Positions 51,975 to 59,383 of a DNA stretch of 64,000 nt are shown piece by piece. The position numbers and the translations under genes are program-made. Positions within the stretch are counted from its first letter, which is position 1. Every line of letters begins with the position of its first letter. The DNA is from Pedobacter kyungheensis (GTDB taxonomy: Bacteria; Bacteroidota; Bacteroidia; Sphingobacteriales; Sphingobacteriaceae), in the NCBI RefSeq assembly GCF_000812965.1, contig NZ_JSYN01000016.1, forward strand, positions 81,371-145,370. Direction: 5' to 3'. Below the pieces are notes generated by a model. That model was given only the letters and a program-made list of their open reading frames with translations, did not search any database and was not told the origin of the DNA.

Positions 51975-52247
51975 CAATTGTCAGTCGCGGGCTAACAATT
52001 CGATCTGTACACTGACCAATTGTCTGTGTATGCATTGCAATTGACTCTGGCGGGTTTACAAACGATTGTGGAAGTTAAACATAGCGTAGGGGTAGCCTCA
52101 CAATTGATGCTGGCACCTCTGCAAATCAAAGTGGAAGCTAAACAAACCGAAGCAGGAGCATCGCAATCGGTGCCGGATGCTTTGCAAAACATATTTAGCA
52201 TAAAACAAAAGCCCTTACAGGCTTCGCACTACTTTATTAAATGAGAT
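51975..52247 (+). repeat. 21-bp periodic array: 13 units starting with CA(A)
   Basis: CAA occurs at 51975, 51996, 52017, 52038, 52059, 52101, 52122, 52143, 52164, 52185 and 52206, and CAT or CAC at 52080 and 52227: an exact 21-nt phase over 13 units. In that frame each heptad begins with Gln or His, for example QLTLAGL-QTIVEVK and QLMLAPL-QIKVEAK, with a higher 63-bp order (QL..A.L, Q..VE.K, .....AS). The frame is broken once by TAA (51993-51995) and ends TGA 52242-52244; the part after the stop could be read from TTG 52020 as 74 residues. On the minus strand the same phase gives a Cys every seventh residue (51992-52201). It may be a decayed repeat gene, a real small repeat protein or a noncoding array. 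Confidence 0.7.
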
Positions 52248-52285
52248 AAACCAATTATTAACATATATCTAAAAAATGAGAAACA

Positions 52286-52972
52286 ATGACACAAAAGGAT
52301 GAAAACTATTTAACTATGGCTACGGTAACGCTTCAAATATTGAATGCGAACAGGCAGATTTGGACCGATCAGACTGTATTCTGTAAAATTGTAGGCGAAA
52401 TTGAGGAAGATCTTATGAGCATCGGCCTGGCGATAAACAAGGCAGGGGTAAAAAGTATGGGGGCAACGGTAACCAAATACCAGGCAGCAAATGCGGCCAT
52501 TGCCGCTGCAGTTAAGTATTCTGGACTGGCGCAAATCCACGCTTTGGAAGTTGATGATAATGTACTTTTTGATGCGCTTAGAACATCGGCCACTAAACTC
52601 GAAAGGTTGACAGACCAGCAATTAATCCCCGCATTGGAGCATATTTACAGTAATATCGCGGCGCTAACAGCAGAACTTAAGCCATATGGGCTTTCTGAAA
52701 AGGATCTTCAACTGTTTCAGAAACACATTAATAACTTTAAGAAGCATAAAGATAACCCAAGGGTAGTAATTGCTGAACGCAAAGGTTATAACGATGCTAT
52801 CCCTACCTTATTAATTGAGCTTAAAACGTCTTTTTTTAAACTGGATCGTTTAATCAAAATTTGGGAAAGCACCAATGTGAAGTTTGTAAACGATTACGAG
52901 AATGCGAGGATTGTAATTAAGTTAGGTGCGAGGCATAAAAAGGAATTACCTACACCAGCAGCTGGTAATTAA
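52286..52972 (+). CDS. Helical protein of unknown function
   Basis: A 228-residue protein without signal peptide or TM segment, predicted almost all alpha-helix. The N-terminal part TLQILNANRQIWTDQTVFCKIVGEIEEDL, then KAGVKSMGATVTKYQAANAAIAAAV, and the C-terminal FFKLDRLIKIWESTNVKFVNDYENARIVIKL are the recognisable blocks. Similar proteins of about 210-240 residues are common in Bacteroidota as hypothetical proteins, without a named function that I recall. It begins 41 nt after the end of the 21-bp array on the same strand, so the two may be transcribed together. Regulation is unknown. Confidence 0.7.
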   Translation: MTQKDENYLTMATVTLQILNANRQIWTDQTVFCKIVGEIEEDLMSIGLAINKAGVKSMGATVTKYQAANAAIAAAVKYSGLAQIHALEVDDNVLFDALRTSATKLERLTDQQLIPALEHIYSNIAALTAELKPYGLSEKDLQLFQKHINNFKKHKDNPRVVIAERKGYNDAIPTLLIELKTSFFKLDRLIKIWESTNVKFVNDYENARIVIKLGARHKKELPTPAAGN

Positions 52973-53014
52973 TATTCAGCGTAGCTAAGCCGCTGCGAAA
53001 GATTTGCATAAAAA

Positions 53015-53040
53015 ACGGCCGATAAATGAATATCGGCCGT
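53015..53040 (-). terminator. Rho-independent terminator, minus strand
   Basis: ACGGCCGATA (53015-53024), loop AATGAA, TATCGGCCGT (53031-53040). The A-run at 53010-53014 gives a U-tract only on the minus strand, so it ends the amidohydrolase/DUF4304 transcript; it may also stop the convergent gene at 52972. Confidence 0.8.
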
Positions 53041-53184
53041 TGTACGCTCGACTATAAAACAGTTAACCATATAAAACAGTTTTCGGTTAACAACTAGCAG
53101 TTTGCAATGCAGCAATCCAACAATTAAGCTATTGAATGATTAGCTATTTGCAGTTAACCAGTTCAAACAATTACACTAATTTAA

Positions 53185-53640
53185 TCACTTGCCTAATAAT
53201 AAATATATTTGTTCTTTAACTGCAGGTAAAAGATATAGATGCTTTTTTGACTCCAGTTCAATTATTCCTACTTTGGTTAAAAGCTTATCTAATCTTGGAG
53301 TTAAATAGTCTCTGAAAAAAAGATCTATGCCAGTTATTCGTTTTATGTCTTCAGTTTTTTGATCAAGATTTAATAAATAGCTGTATTCATTTGGTTGTCT
53401 CGTAAATATATTTCCAATGTCTTTCTTGACTAGCTCTTTGGTTTTTTTGTAACTATTACCAAATGCGCCCTGAACGTATATTTTAATATTTAGCTCAAAA
53501 TAATTTCCATAATTTGACTTTTGAAGATCAAGAACAGCTAAGCATTCTAAACTTTCTTTAAACCAACCACCAAAAGCCCTGGTAAAACCATGTTTTTCAG
53601 CTATATTCCCAAACGCTTGTTTAAATTCTATTTTATCCAT
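53185..53640 (-). CDS. DUF4304 family protein
   Basis: A 151-residue cytoplasmic protein of the DUF4304 kind. Recognisable are the N-terminal GFTRAFGGWFKESLECLAVLDLQKSNYGNYFELNI (aromatic/Lys-rich core) and a C-terminal helical part. The family has no assigned function; members occur sporadically and often in variable regions. The gene is visibly more AT-rich than its neighbours and has irregular codon use, consistent with recent acquisition. It starts 37 nt after the stop of the amidohydrolase gene on the same strand. Confidence 0.75.
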   Translation of the reverse strand: MDKIEFKQAFGNIAEKHGFTRAFGGWFKESLECLAVLDLQKSNYGNYFELNIKIYVQGAFGNSYKKTKELVKKDIGNIFTRQPNEYSYLLNLDQKTEDIKRITGIDLFFRDYLTPRLDKLLTKVGIIELESKKHLYLLPAVKEQIYLLLGK

Positions 53641-53676
53641 CCTTCACTTTGTTTGGTGGCTCACCAAATTAATAGC

Positions 53677-54993
53677 TTATTTCTTCTCTGCAGTATACTT
53701 ATCGCTAAACTTCTTGTCCAGCTGTTTGTGCAGGTTATCCAGGTTAATATCCCTGCCCTGAATAAAAGCCTGTTCTACCTTGTTGGTGCGCATATCCAAT
53801 GCATCGCCGGCAGAAATAAAGAAAGTAGCATCTTTACCTGTTTCGATACTGCCTGTAGTTTTATCAACCCCCATGGCTTTTGCTGCATTTAAGGTAATGG
53901 TTGATAAGGCTTTTTCTTTATCCAGGCCCCAGGCGGTTACCGTACCCGCCATAAAAGGGAGGTTGCGTTGTTGCCAGTAACCATCAATACTTAATACCAC
54001 ATTTAAACCTGCATTGGCCAAAACCGCTGCATTTTTGTAGGGCATGTTCACATCATCATCGTTATTGTTTGGTAAAGCATGTGGTTGTTTCACAATCAGC
54101 GTGATGTTGTTCTCTTTCAAAAAGTCGATGACCAGGTAAGCCTCGTCAGCGCCGGTAATTACCGGGGTTATGCCGAATTTTTTGGCAAAGTTTACGGCAG
54201 CAACAATATCCTTCTGACTATCGGCTGCGATAAATAATTTTTCGTCGCCCTTAAATACCCTTTTCATGGCTTCGAAACGGGTGTTTATCACCTCGGGTTT
54301 GCCCATTTCGGAGTAGGCCTTTGCTTCGGCAAAGAAAGAAGTTAACTGCGTAATGGCTGCCTGTGTTCTTTCTGCTAAAGCTTCGGGCGATTGCTGCGGA
54401 CGACCGAAACCACCAAAACCGCCTCTAAATCGCAGCGTAACCGGCCAGGTCATGTGCATGGCATCGTCGGTTCTTAAGGCCGCATCTTCCCAGTTCCAGG
54501 CATCGAGCTGTACTACCGATGAGCTGCCCGAAACGGTACCACCCTGCGGAGTTGGCTGTGCCATTAGTATACCATTGCTACGCAATGTAGCAGGCACTTT
54601 AGAATCGGTATTGTAAGCTACAATAGAGCGGATGTGCGAATTGTAATCGCCGATTTCCTGAAAATCCAAAGTTGCTTTTACGGCTTCAATTTCAGTTAGA
54701 CCTAAATTGGTGGTGGCAGCTATAAAGCCCGGGTAAATGTGTTTACCGGTAGCTACAATCCGCATCACATCGTCTTGCGGTACCTGGCCATTGGCGGTAA
54801 CCGAAATAATTTTACCATTGCCAAAAAGGATGGTTCCGTTTTCGATTACGGTACCATTGCCTACGTGTACGGTTGCGCCAGTAATGGCAATGGTTTTGCT
54901 CTGTTTTTTTGCCGGCGAAATGTTGGCCTGGGCAAAACACATCAGGCTTGTTGCCGATAAGGCCAGGCTGAATAAATATTTTTTAGTGTGCAT
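53677..54993 (-). CDS. Secreted amidohydrolase-like protein, metal site incomplete
   Basis: A 438-residue protein with signal peptide (about 1-21, SLMCFAQA) and an amidohydrolase/imidazolonepropionase-type fold: ITGATVHVGNGTVIENGTILFGNGKI at the start and a late TLNAAKAMGVDKTTGSIETGKDATFFI. The expected HxH metal pair is missing: the position reads YPGFIAATTNLG. The segment HALPNN is not a clear substitute. It probably cannot act as a metal-dependent hydrolase alone and may partner the larger protein upstream, whose gene it overlaps by 11 nt. Likely periplasmic. Confidence 0.82.
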   Translation of the reverse strand: MHTKKYLFSLALSATSLMCFAQANISPAKKQSKTIAITGATVHVGNGTVIENGTILFGNGKIISVTANGQVPQDDVMRIVATGKHIYPGFIAATTNLGLTEIEAVKATLDFQEIGDYNSHIRSIVAYNTDSKVPATLRSNGILMAQPTPQGGTVSGSSSVVQLDAWNWEDAALRTDDAMHMTWPVTLRFRGGFGGFGRPQQSPEALAERTQAAITQLTSFFAEAKAYSEMGKPEVINTRFEAMKRVFKGDEKLFIAADSQKDIVAAVNFAKKFGITPVITGADEAYLVIDFLKENNITLIVKQPHALPNNNDDDVNMPYKNAAVLANAGLNVVLSIDGYWQQRNLPFMAGTVTAWGLDKEKALSTITLNAAKAMGVDKTTGSIETGKDATFFISAGDALDMRTNKVEQAFIQGRDINLDNLHKQLDKKFSDKYTAEKK

Positions 54994-57900
54994 GTTCTTT
55001 CTCGGTTAATTCTGCTGAATAGTTTTCTAAGGTTTCGCAATTGTAAAGGCGTGGTGCATCACCCATTGGGCGTTGTGTGCGTCCTCCTTTACTTTTGCTC
55101 TCTAACATTTTCTGAATCAGACGGGCTTTTTCGGTCTGCATGGCTTTAATTACCTGTGCATCTTTTTCCAGATCCCAGTAAGCAACTCCATCCACAAAGG
55201 TTTTTTCTGCTTTGGCGTAAATAGAAAGCGGATTGGCTGTCCAGATCACCACATCAGCATCTTTACCTGCTTTTAAACTGCCCACTTTATCATCAATGTG
55301 GAGCATCCGGGCAGGGTTTAAGGTTACAAATTTTAAAGCATCTTCTTCAGGTACATTACCGTATAACACCGATTTGCCGGCTTCCTGGTTTAAGTGACGG
55401 GCCATTTCGGCATCATCAGAGTTAAAGGCAGTGGTAACGCCCACATTGTGCATAATTTTTCCGTTGTATGGAATGGCTTCTGCTACCTCGTTTTTATAAG
55501 CCCACCAGTCAGAGAAGGTAGAGCCTGCAATACCGTGTGCCTTCATTTTATCGGCTACTTTATAACCTTCTAAAATGTGGGTAAAAGTATTGATTTTAAA
55601 GCCTAAACTATCGGCAACGTGAATGAGCATGTTAATTTCGCTCTGCACATAAGAGTGGCAGGTAATGAAACGCTTGTTGTTCAGGATTTCAACAATGGCA
55701 TCCAATTCTAAGTCGCGGCGTACGCTATTGCCTTTTACCGAAAGGGCTTTGGCATACTCTTTTGCACGGGTAAATTCATCCACAAAAGTTTGCTCAACCC
55801 CCATGCGGGTAACCGGGAAACGAGCACCTGTACCGAAATTACTCTGTTTTACATTTTCGCCCAGTGCGAATTTGATGAAACCATCGGCACCTGCAAATTT
55901 TAATTCCTCAGGCGATTTACCCCAACGCAACTTAATCAATTGTGACTGACCACCTACCGGGTTTGCAGAGCCGTGCAGGATATGTGAAGTGGTTACCCCG
56001 CCCGCCAGCTGACGGTAAATATTTACATCTTCTGAGTTGATGATATCGGCAATGCGCACTTCGGCCGAAACCGATTGTGCACCTTCGTTAATACCACCTG
56101 CTCCGGCAATGTGTGAGTGCTCATCAATAATACCTGCGGTAATGTGTTTGCCTGTTGCATCAATTACTTTGGCATTGCCTGCCGAAAGGTTTTTGCCAAC
56201 CGCTTTAATCTTGCCGTTTTCTAAAAGGATATCGGCATTTTGCAGTACGCCTTCTTTTTCATTCGTCCAGATGGTACCGTTTTTAATCAATACCGTTTCT
56301 TGCTTAGGCAGCTCAGTTGCACCAAAGGCCGTAAACGGATAAATAACCGGGCCAACCGCCAACACCGGTTTAGGCTCGTCTTTTTTAGGTGTTTCTTTTG
56401 CCGCTTCCTTATAGCTTGCGGTAAATTTTCCACTGGTACCATCAGCCAGGGCCGATTCGCCTTTTATGGTAAGTGGATTGGCTGAGGTAATGTAACCGCT
56501 TAAACGAACATCGCCTTTAGGGTTTTTCTTTAAATTGAAGTTAATGCTTACCCAATCGCCATTTCTGGTAAAGGTTGCAGTGGTTTTTACACTATCGGCG
56601 CCTGTTCTTTCAATGGCTGCTGCCGAACCACCACCTGTGCCGGTAATTTTAAGGGTTAAAGCACCCACGCCGTCAACATTAAGGTTGTAAGTTCCGCGTA
56701 CATCGCTCACATCCATTTTGTTTACAATGAAACGTTTGCCCTGCACCCAGTTTTCGAAGATGATATTGGTGTTTTTAAACAGATTATCAGATGAGATTAG
56801 AAAGTTGGCTACTTTTCCTTTTTCAAGCGAGCCTACTTTATCGCTAATTCCTAAAAGTGAAGCAGGTATTTCGGTTACCGATTGCAAAGCCTGTTTTTCG
56901 GTTAAGCCGTTTTCGATAGCGGTGCGGATATTTGCCCAAAAATCGCGGCTGTTTTCTAAACCAAAAGCTGTTAAAGCAAATTTAATTCCTGCTTTTTCTA
57001 ATGCAGCCGGATTGGTTGGCGCCAGTTCCCAGCCTTTCATTTGCGATAAACTCACATTTCTGGCTTCGGCCGGGTCTTCTACATCATATGCTTTAGGGAA
57101 AGTTAAAGGAATAATTAAGCTTGCGCCGGTGGCTTTAACCTCGTTAATGCGTTGGTATTCATCGCCTGTTGATTTGATGATGTAGCTTTTGCCAAATTCC
57201 TTGCCTATTTTGTGGGCACGCAGGATATTCTGCCAGCCATCTACTTCAAAAATCTGCGGGATGTTTTGTTGCTTGCCAAATTCATCAAGCGAGATGTTGT
57301 ACTCGTCTTTTTGTTTACCATACCACTGGGCATCGTAATAGGTTTGGCGTAATAAGGCAATTGATCCCATTAATGAAGTAGGGTAATCGTTTGATGAAGT
57401 ACCTTTGTTAAAAGAATAATTGGCTGCGGTCTGGTCTTTCAGGATCACACTGTTATCAGCGCCTTCATTTAAGGTTACTGCTGCAGAAACTCCGCGGGCA
57501 ATACCATCGCGGTTAATCACGTTAACACTCCCGAAACCAACTTTGCGCAGTTCGTCTGCTTTCTTACTGTCGGTAGAGAAAATGTTCTTCACATAAGTTT
57601 CTGGCCTGATGGCTTCATTCCAGCCGTAAGCCCCTTTTTTAGTCGAAACAAAAATAGACTGACGCTGGCCGCCAAAGCCACGTTGTGCAGCAGGCGTTTC
57701 GCCAATGCCATAACTGGTAAAGGCATCAACCAGCGATGGATAAATAAATTTTCCTTTTAAATCGATTACCACATAACCTTTGGGCACAGCTAAGCCGGTA
57801 CCGACAGCCTGAATGGTTTGTCCTTTAATTAAAAGTGTAGCATTGGTGAGGGTTTGGTTGGCATTTACTACTATTGTTGCGTTGGTAAAAGCAAACATTC

Positions 57901-58003
57901 CAGGTCTGGTATCAAAAGAGCCGTTAACAGGGAAGGTGGTTTGCTGTGCAAACAGAAATGTAGCAGAAAATACCAGCCCAAGGGCGAGTAAAATTTTCTT
58001 CAT
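54983..58003 (-). CDS. Large secreted amidohydrolase, two modules
   Basis: A 1006-residue protein with a signal peptide (about 1-19, ATFLFAQQ) and two amidohydrolase modules. The N-terminal module (about 25-430) lacks the HxH motif (it reads YPSLVDAFTSYG); a middle beta region (about 440-555) follows. The C-terminal module (about 570-985) is intact, with ITAGIIDEHSHIAGAGG (HxH), HSYVQSEINML, and a final NSDDAEMARHLNQEAGK with the catalytic-type Asp. Expected to hydrolyse peptides or cyclic amides in the periplasm; substrate unknown. Followed with an 11-nt overlap by the smaller relative. Confidence 0.88.
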   Translation of the reverse strand: MKKILLALGLVFSATFLFAQQTTFPVNGSFDTRPGMFAFTNATIVVNANQTLTNATLLIKGQTIQAVGTGLAVPKGYVVIDLKGKFIYPSLVDAFTSYGIGETPAAQRGFGGQRQSIFVSTKKGAYGWNEAIRPETYVKNIFSTDSKKADELRKVGFGSVNVINRDGIARGVSAAVTLNEGADNSVILKDQTAANYSFNKGTSSNDYPTSLMGSIALLRQTYYDAQWYGKQKDEYNISLDEFGKQQNIPQIFEVDGWQNILRAHKIGKEFGKSYIIKSTGDEYQRINEVKATGASLIIPLTFPKAYDVEDPAEARNVSLSQMKGWELAPTNPAALEKAGIKFALTAFGLENSRDFWANIRTAIENGLTEKQALQSVTEIPASLLGISDKVGSLEKGKVANFLISSDNLFKNTNIIFENWVQGKRFIVNKMDVSDVRGTYNLNVDGVGALTLKITGTGGGSAAAIERTGADSVKTTATFTRNGDWVSINFNLKKNPKGDVRLSGYITSANPLTIKGESALADGTSGKFTASYKEAAKETPKKDEPKPVLAVGPVIYPFTAFGATELPKQETVLIKNGTIWTNEKEGVLQNADILLENGKIKAVGKNLSAGNAKVIDATGKHITAGIIDEHSHIAGAGGINEGAQSVSAEVRIADIINSEDVNIYRQLAGGVTTSHILHGSANPVGGQSQLIKLRWGKSPEELKFAGADGFIKFALGENVKQSNFGTGARFPVTRMGVEQTFVDEFTRAKEYAKALSVKGNSVRRDLELDAIVEILNNKRFITCHSYVQSEINMLIHVADSLGFKINTFTHILEGYKVADKMKAHGIAGSTFSDWWAYKNEVAEAIPYNGKIMHNVGVTTAFNSDDAEMARHLNQEAGKSVLYGNVPEEDALKFVTLNPARMLHIDDKVGSLKAGKDADVVIWTANPLSIYAKAEKTFVDGVAYWDLEKDAQVIKAMQTEKARLIQKMLESKSKGGRTQRPMGDAPRLYNCETLENYSAELTEKEHAH

Positions 58004-58087
58004 AATAAGTTTAGATTTTAATTTGTTTAAAACTAATATAAATAAGCGTTCATTTTGCAGAATATCCTATTTTTTACAATTAATGCC

Positions 58088-58095
58088 TACTTTTG
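58088..58095 (+). promoter_or_regulatory. Probable -7 box of the cytochrome-b-like gene
   Basis: TACTTTTG matches TAnnTTTG and ends 20 nt before the ATG at 58116; the -33 element is not evident. It lies in the divergent region with the large amidohydrolase. Confidence 0.4.
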
Positions 58096-58115
58096 GTTAA
58101 ACATATTTTAGCAAA

Positions 58116-58559
58116 ATGTACAACATCTTAAAATCTGCGCACTCCGGATGGCGCTACATCGTATTAATTTTATTGGTTATCGCGGTAATAAATGCATTAT
58201 CGGGCTGGTTTGGAAATAAAACATACACAGAAGGTAACCGTAAACTAAATGTATTTACCCTGATTAGTGCACACATTCAATTGTTGATTGGATTGGTGTT
58301 GTACTTCTTAAGTCCGTTAACCAAATTACCAATGAGTGAGGTTGTGGGCAGGTATTTTAAGGCAGAGCATGCCGCTATGATGATTATTGCAATCATTTTA
58401 ATTACGGTGGGTAATGCTAAATCGAAGAAAGTAACCGAGGCAGTAGCTAAACACCGCACTATTGCTGTTTTCTTTGGACTGGCACTGATCCTGATTATTG
58501 TAGCCATTTTACTAATGGTTAAAGAAGTTCCGGGAAGATCATTCTTTGGGGTTTCTTAG
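58116..58559 (+). CDS. Four-TM membrane protein, cytochrome-b-like
   Basis: A 147-residue membrane protein with four hydrophobic segments. Conserved histidines sit in SAHSGWRYIVLIL, LISAHIQLLIGLVLYF and AEHAAMMIIAIIL, a pattern seen in small Bacteroidota proteins labelled cytochrome B, where paired His could bind heme. Heme binding is not proven by sequence alone. It is monocistronic and ends at a hairpin terminator; it is divergent from the large amidohydrolase. Confidence 0.75.
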   Translation: MYNILKSAHSGWRYIVLILLVIAVINALSGWFGNKTYTEGNRKLNVFTLISAHIQLLIGLVLYFLSPLTKLPMSEVVGRYFKAEHAAMMIIAIILITVGNAKSKKVTEAVAKHRTIAVFFGLALILIIVAILLMVKEVPGRSFFGVS

Positions 58560-58599
58560 TTAATATGATTGATTACCCTCGTGGTATCCTTATAAGTTT

Positions 58600-58630
58600 A
58601 AATCCTGCCCTTTAGAGGGTGGGATTTTTT
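58600..58630 (+). terminator. Rho-independent terminator of the cytochrome-b-like gene
   Basis: AAATCCTGCCCT (58600-58611) pairs with AGGGTGGGATTT (58616-58627) with two G-U wobbles and loop TTAG; T residues continue to 58630. Confidence 0.85.
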
Positions 58631-58640
58631 GTATCCTGTT

Positions 58641-59053
58641 TTTTCAGCCACGGATGTACGGAAGATATGGAATATTTTAAATATTGCTCTGTTCACGCTG
58701 TGGTTAAAATAAGAGATTCTGGCATGTGCCAGAATGACGGCAAGGATAGCTTTGCGGTTAAAAATGTCGCTAACTTTTACCACCGAGGACACTGAGTTTT
58801 ACACAGAGCGGCATAGAGGCATATTATTCAGTCTGCTCAGTGCTTTTCTTTGTGGTTAAAAAACTAACCTTTTCAGCCACGGATTCACGGAAAACACAGA
58901 ATGTTTTAAATATTGCTCAGTGTACTCAGTGGTTTTCTCTGTGTGCTCTGTGGTTAAAATAAGAGATTCTGGCATGTGCCAGAATGACGGCAGGGTAGCT
59001 TTGCGGACTTAGCGCCACCCTTTGTGTGCTTTGCGGTTAAAAATGTAGCTAAG
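58641..59053. repeat. Two diverged copies of a composite intergenic repeat
   Basis: Copy 1 about 58641-58775 and copy 2 about 58870-59053 share TTTCAGCCACGGAT, the stretch TTTTAAATATTGCTC, GTGGTTAAAATAAGAG and the palindrome TTCTGGCATGTGCCAGAA, then TGACGGCA and CTTTGCGGTTAAAAATG. A shorter related piece (ACTGAGTTTTACACAG) lies between. No coding frame, so this fills most of the 600-nt gap between the cytochrome-b-like gene and the trp leader. Confidence 0.7.
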
Positions 59054-59136
59054 CCTTGCATGCTTTACATGGTAAATATGACCCATTGCTAACTTTATGG
59101 CTAATTGGCGATTTGTTTAAATTATTTTCATAAATA

Positions 59137-59167
59137 TTTCGCTTTTTCAAAATTCTTTATATTTTTG
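59137..59167 (+). promoter_or_regulatory. Promoter of the trp leader/trpE operon
   Basis: TTTC (59137-59140), exactly 19 nt, TATTTTTG (59160-59167). The -7 box ends 6 nt before the leader-peptide ATG (59174), so transcription should start at or next to this codon and the leader peptide would be translated from a nearly leaderless end. Confidence 0.7.
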
Positions 59168-59173
59168 TGGCTC

Positions 59174-59242
59174 ATGATCAACAATATACATACATGGCTT
59201 TGGCAAAGTAATTCGAAAACGGATTGCGCTGGCTGCGTATGA
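59174..59242 (+). CDS. trpL: trp operon leader peptide (Trp-Leu-Trp)
   Basis: A 22-codon frame, ATG 59174 to TGA 59240-59242, starting MINNIHTWLWQSN and ending DCAGCV. Two Trp codons (TGG at 59195 and 59201) flank one Leu codon, far more Trp than expected in a short peptide. It starts 6 nt after a -7 box and lies upstream of a strong terminator and trpE. This is the layout of a ribosome-mediated attenuator: the ribosome pausing at TGG codons would signal low Trp-tRNA. The peptide itself has no other evident function. The sequence shows these parts; the regulatory role is inferred from established trp attenuation. Confidence 0.75.
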   Translation: MINNIHTWLWQSNSKTDCAGCV

Positions 59243-59320
59243 AAAAAATATAGTTTATCAACCTAAACCTTATTAAAGAACCATTAAAGCCCGGCGTAGA
59301 ACCACACGCCGGGCTTTTTA
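59224..59320 (+). promoter_or_regulatory. Trp attenuator: terminator hairpin and competing antiterminator
   Basis: Terminator: AAAGCCCGGCGT (59286-59297) pairs perfectly with ACGCCGGGCTTT (59306-59317), followed by TT and A. Antiterminator: 59224-59234 (TTGCGCTGGCT) pairs with 59288-59299 through 11 pairs (three G-U) with one bulged C at 59292, taking the 5' arm of the terminator. A ribosome paused at the TGG codons (to 59203) leaves 59224-59234 free and favours the antiterminator; one reaching the stop (59240) covers it and lets the terminator form. Confidence 0.75.
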
Positions 59321-59343
59321 TTGTTATAAGAAATAATTTAACC

Positions 59344-59369
59344 GTTGTTGCGGTGCACGAAGCAACAAC
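59344..59369 (+). repeat. Inverted repeat just before trpE
   Basis: GTTGTTGC (59344-59351) / GCAACAAC (59362-59369) with a 10-nt loop, ending 14 nt before the trpE ATG at 59384. It could affect translation initiation or be a remnant structure. No T-run follows. Confidence 0.5.
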
Positions 59370-59383
59370 AATACTGTAAAATC

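Noticed and set aside
51992..52201. 69-residue minus-strand frame with Cys every seventh residue
   Set aside because: The Cys pattern follows automatically from the 21-nt CA(A) phase read in reverse; kept as part of the array finding, not called as a gene.
51975..52247. CRISPR array
   Set aside because: Units are 21 bp with no long identical repeat separated by unique spacers, and no cas genes are present.
53590..53892. 100-residue plus-strand frame
   Set aside because: It lies opposite the DUF4304 start and the amidohydrolase end, with no motif and no promoter.
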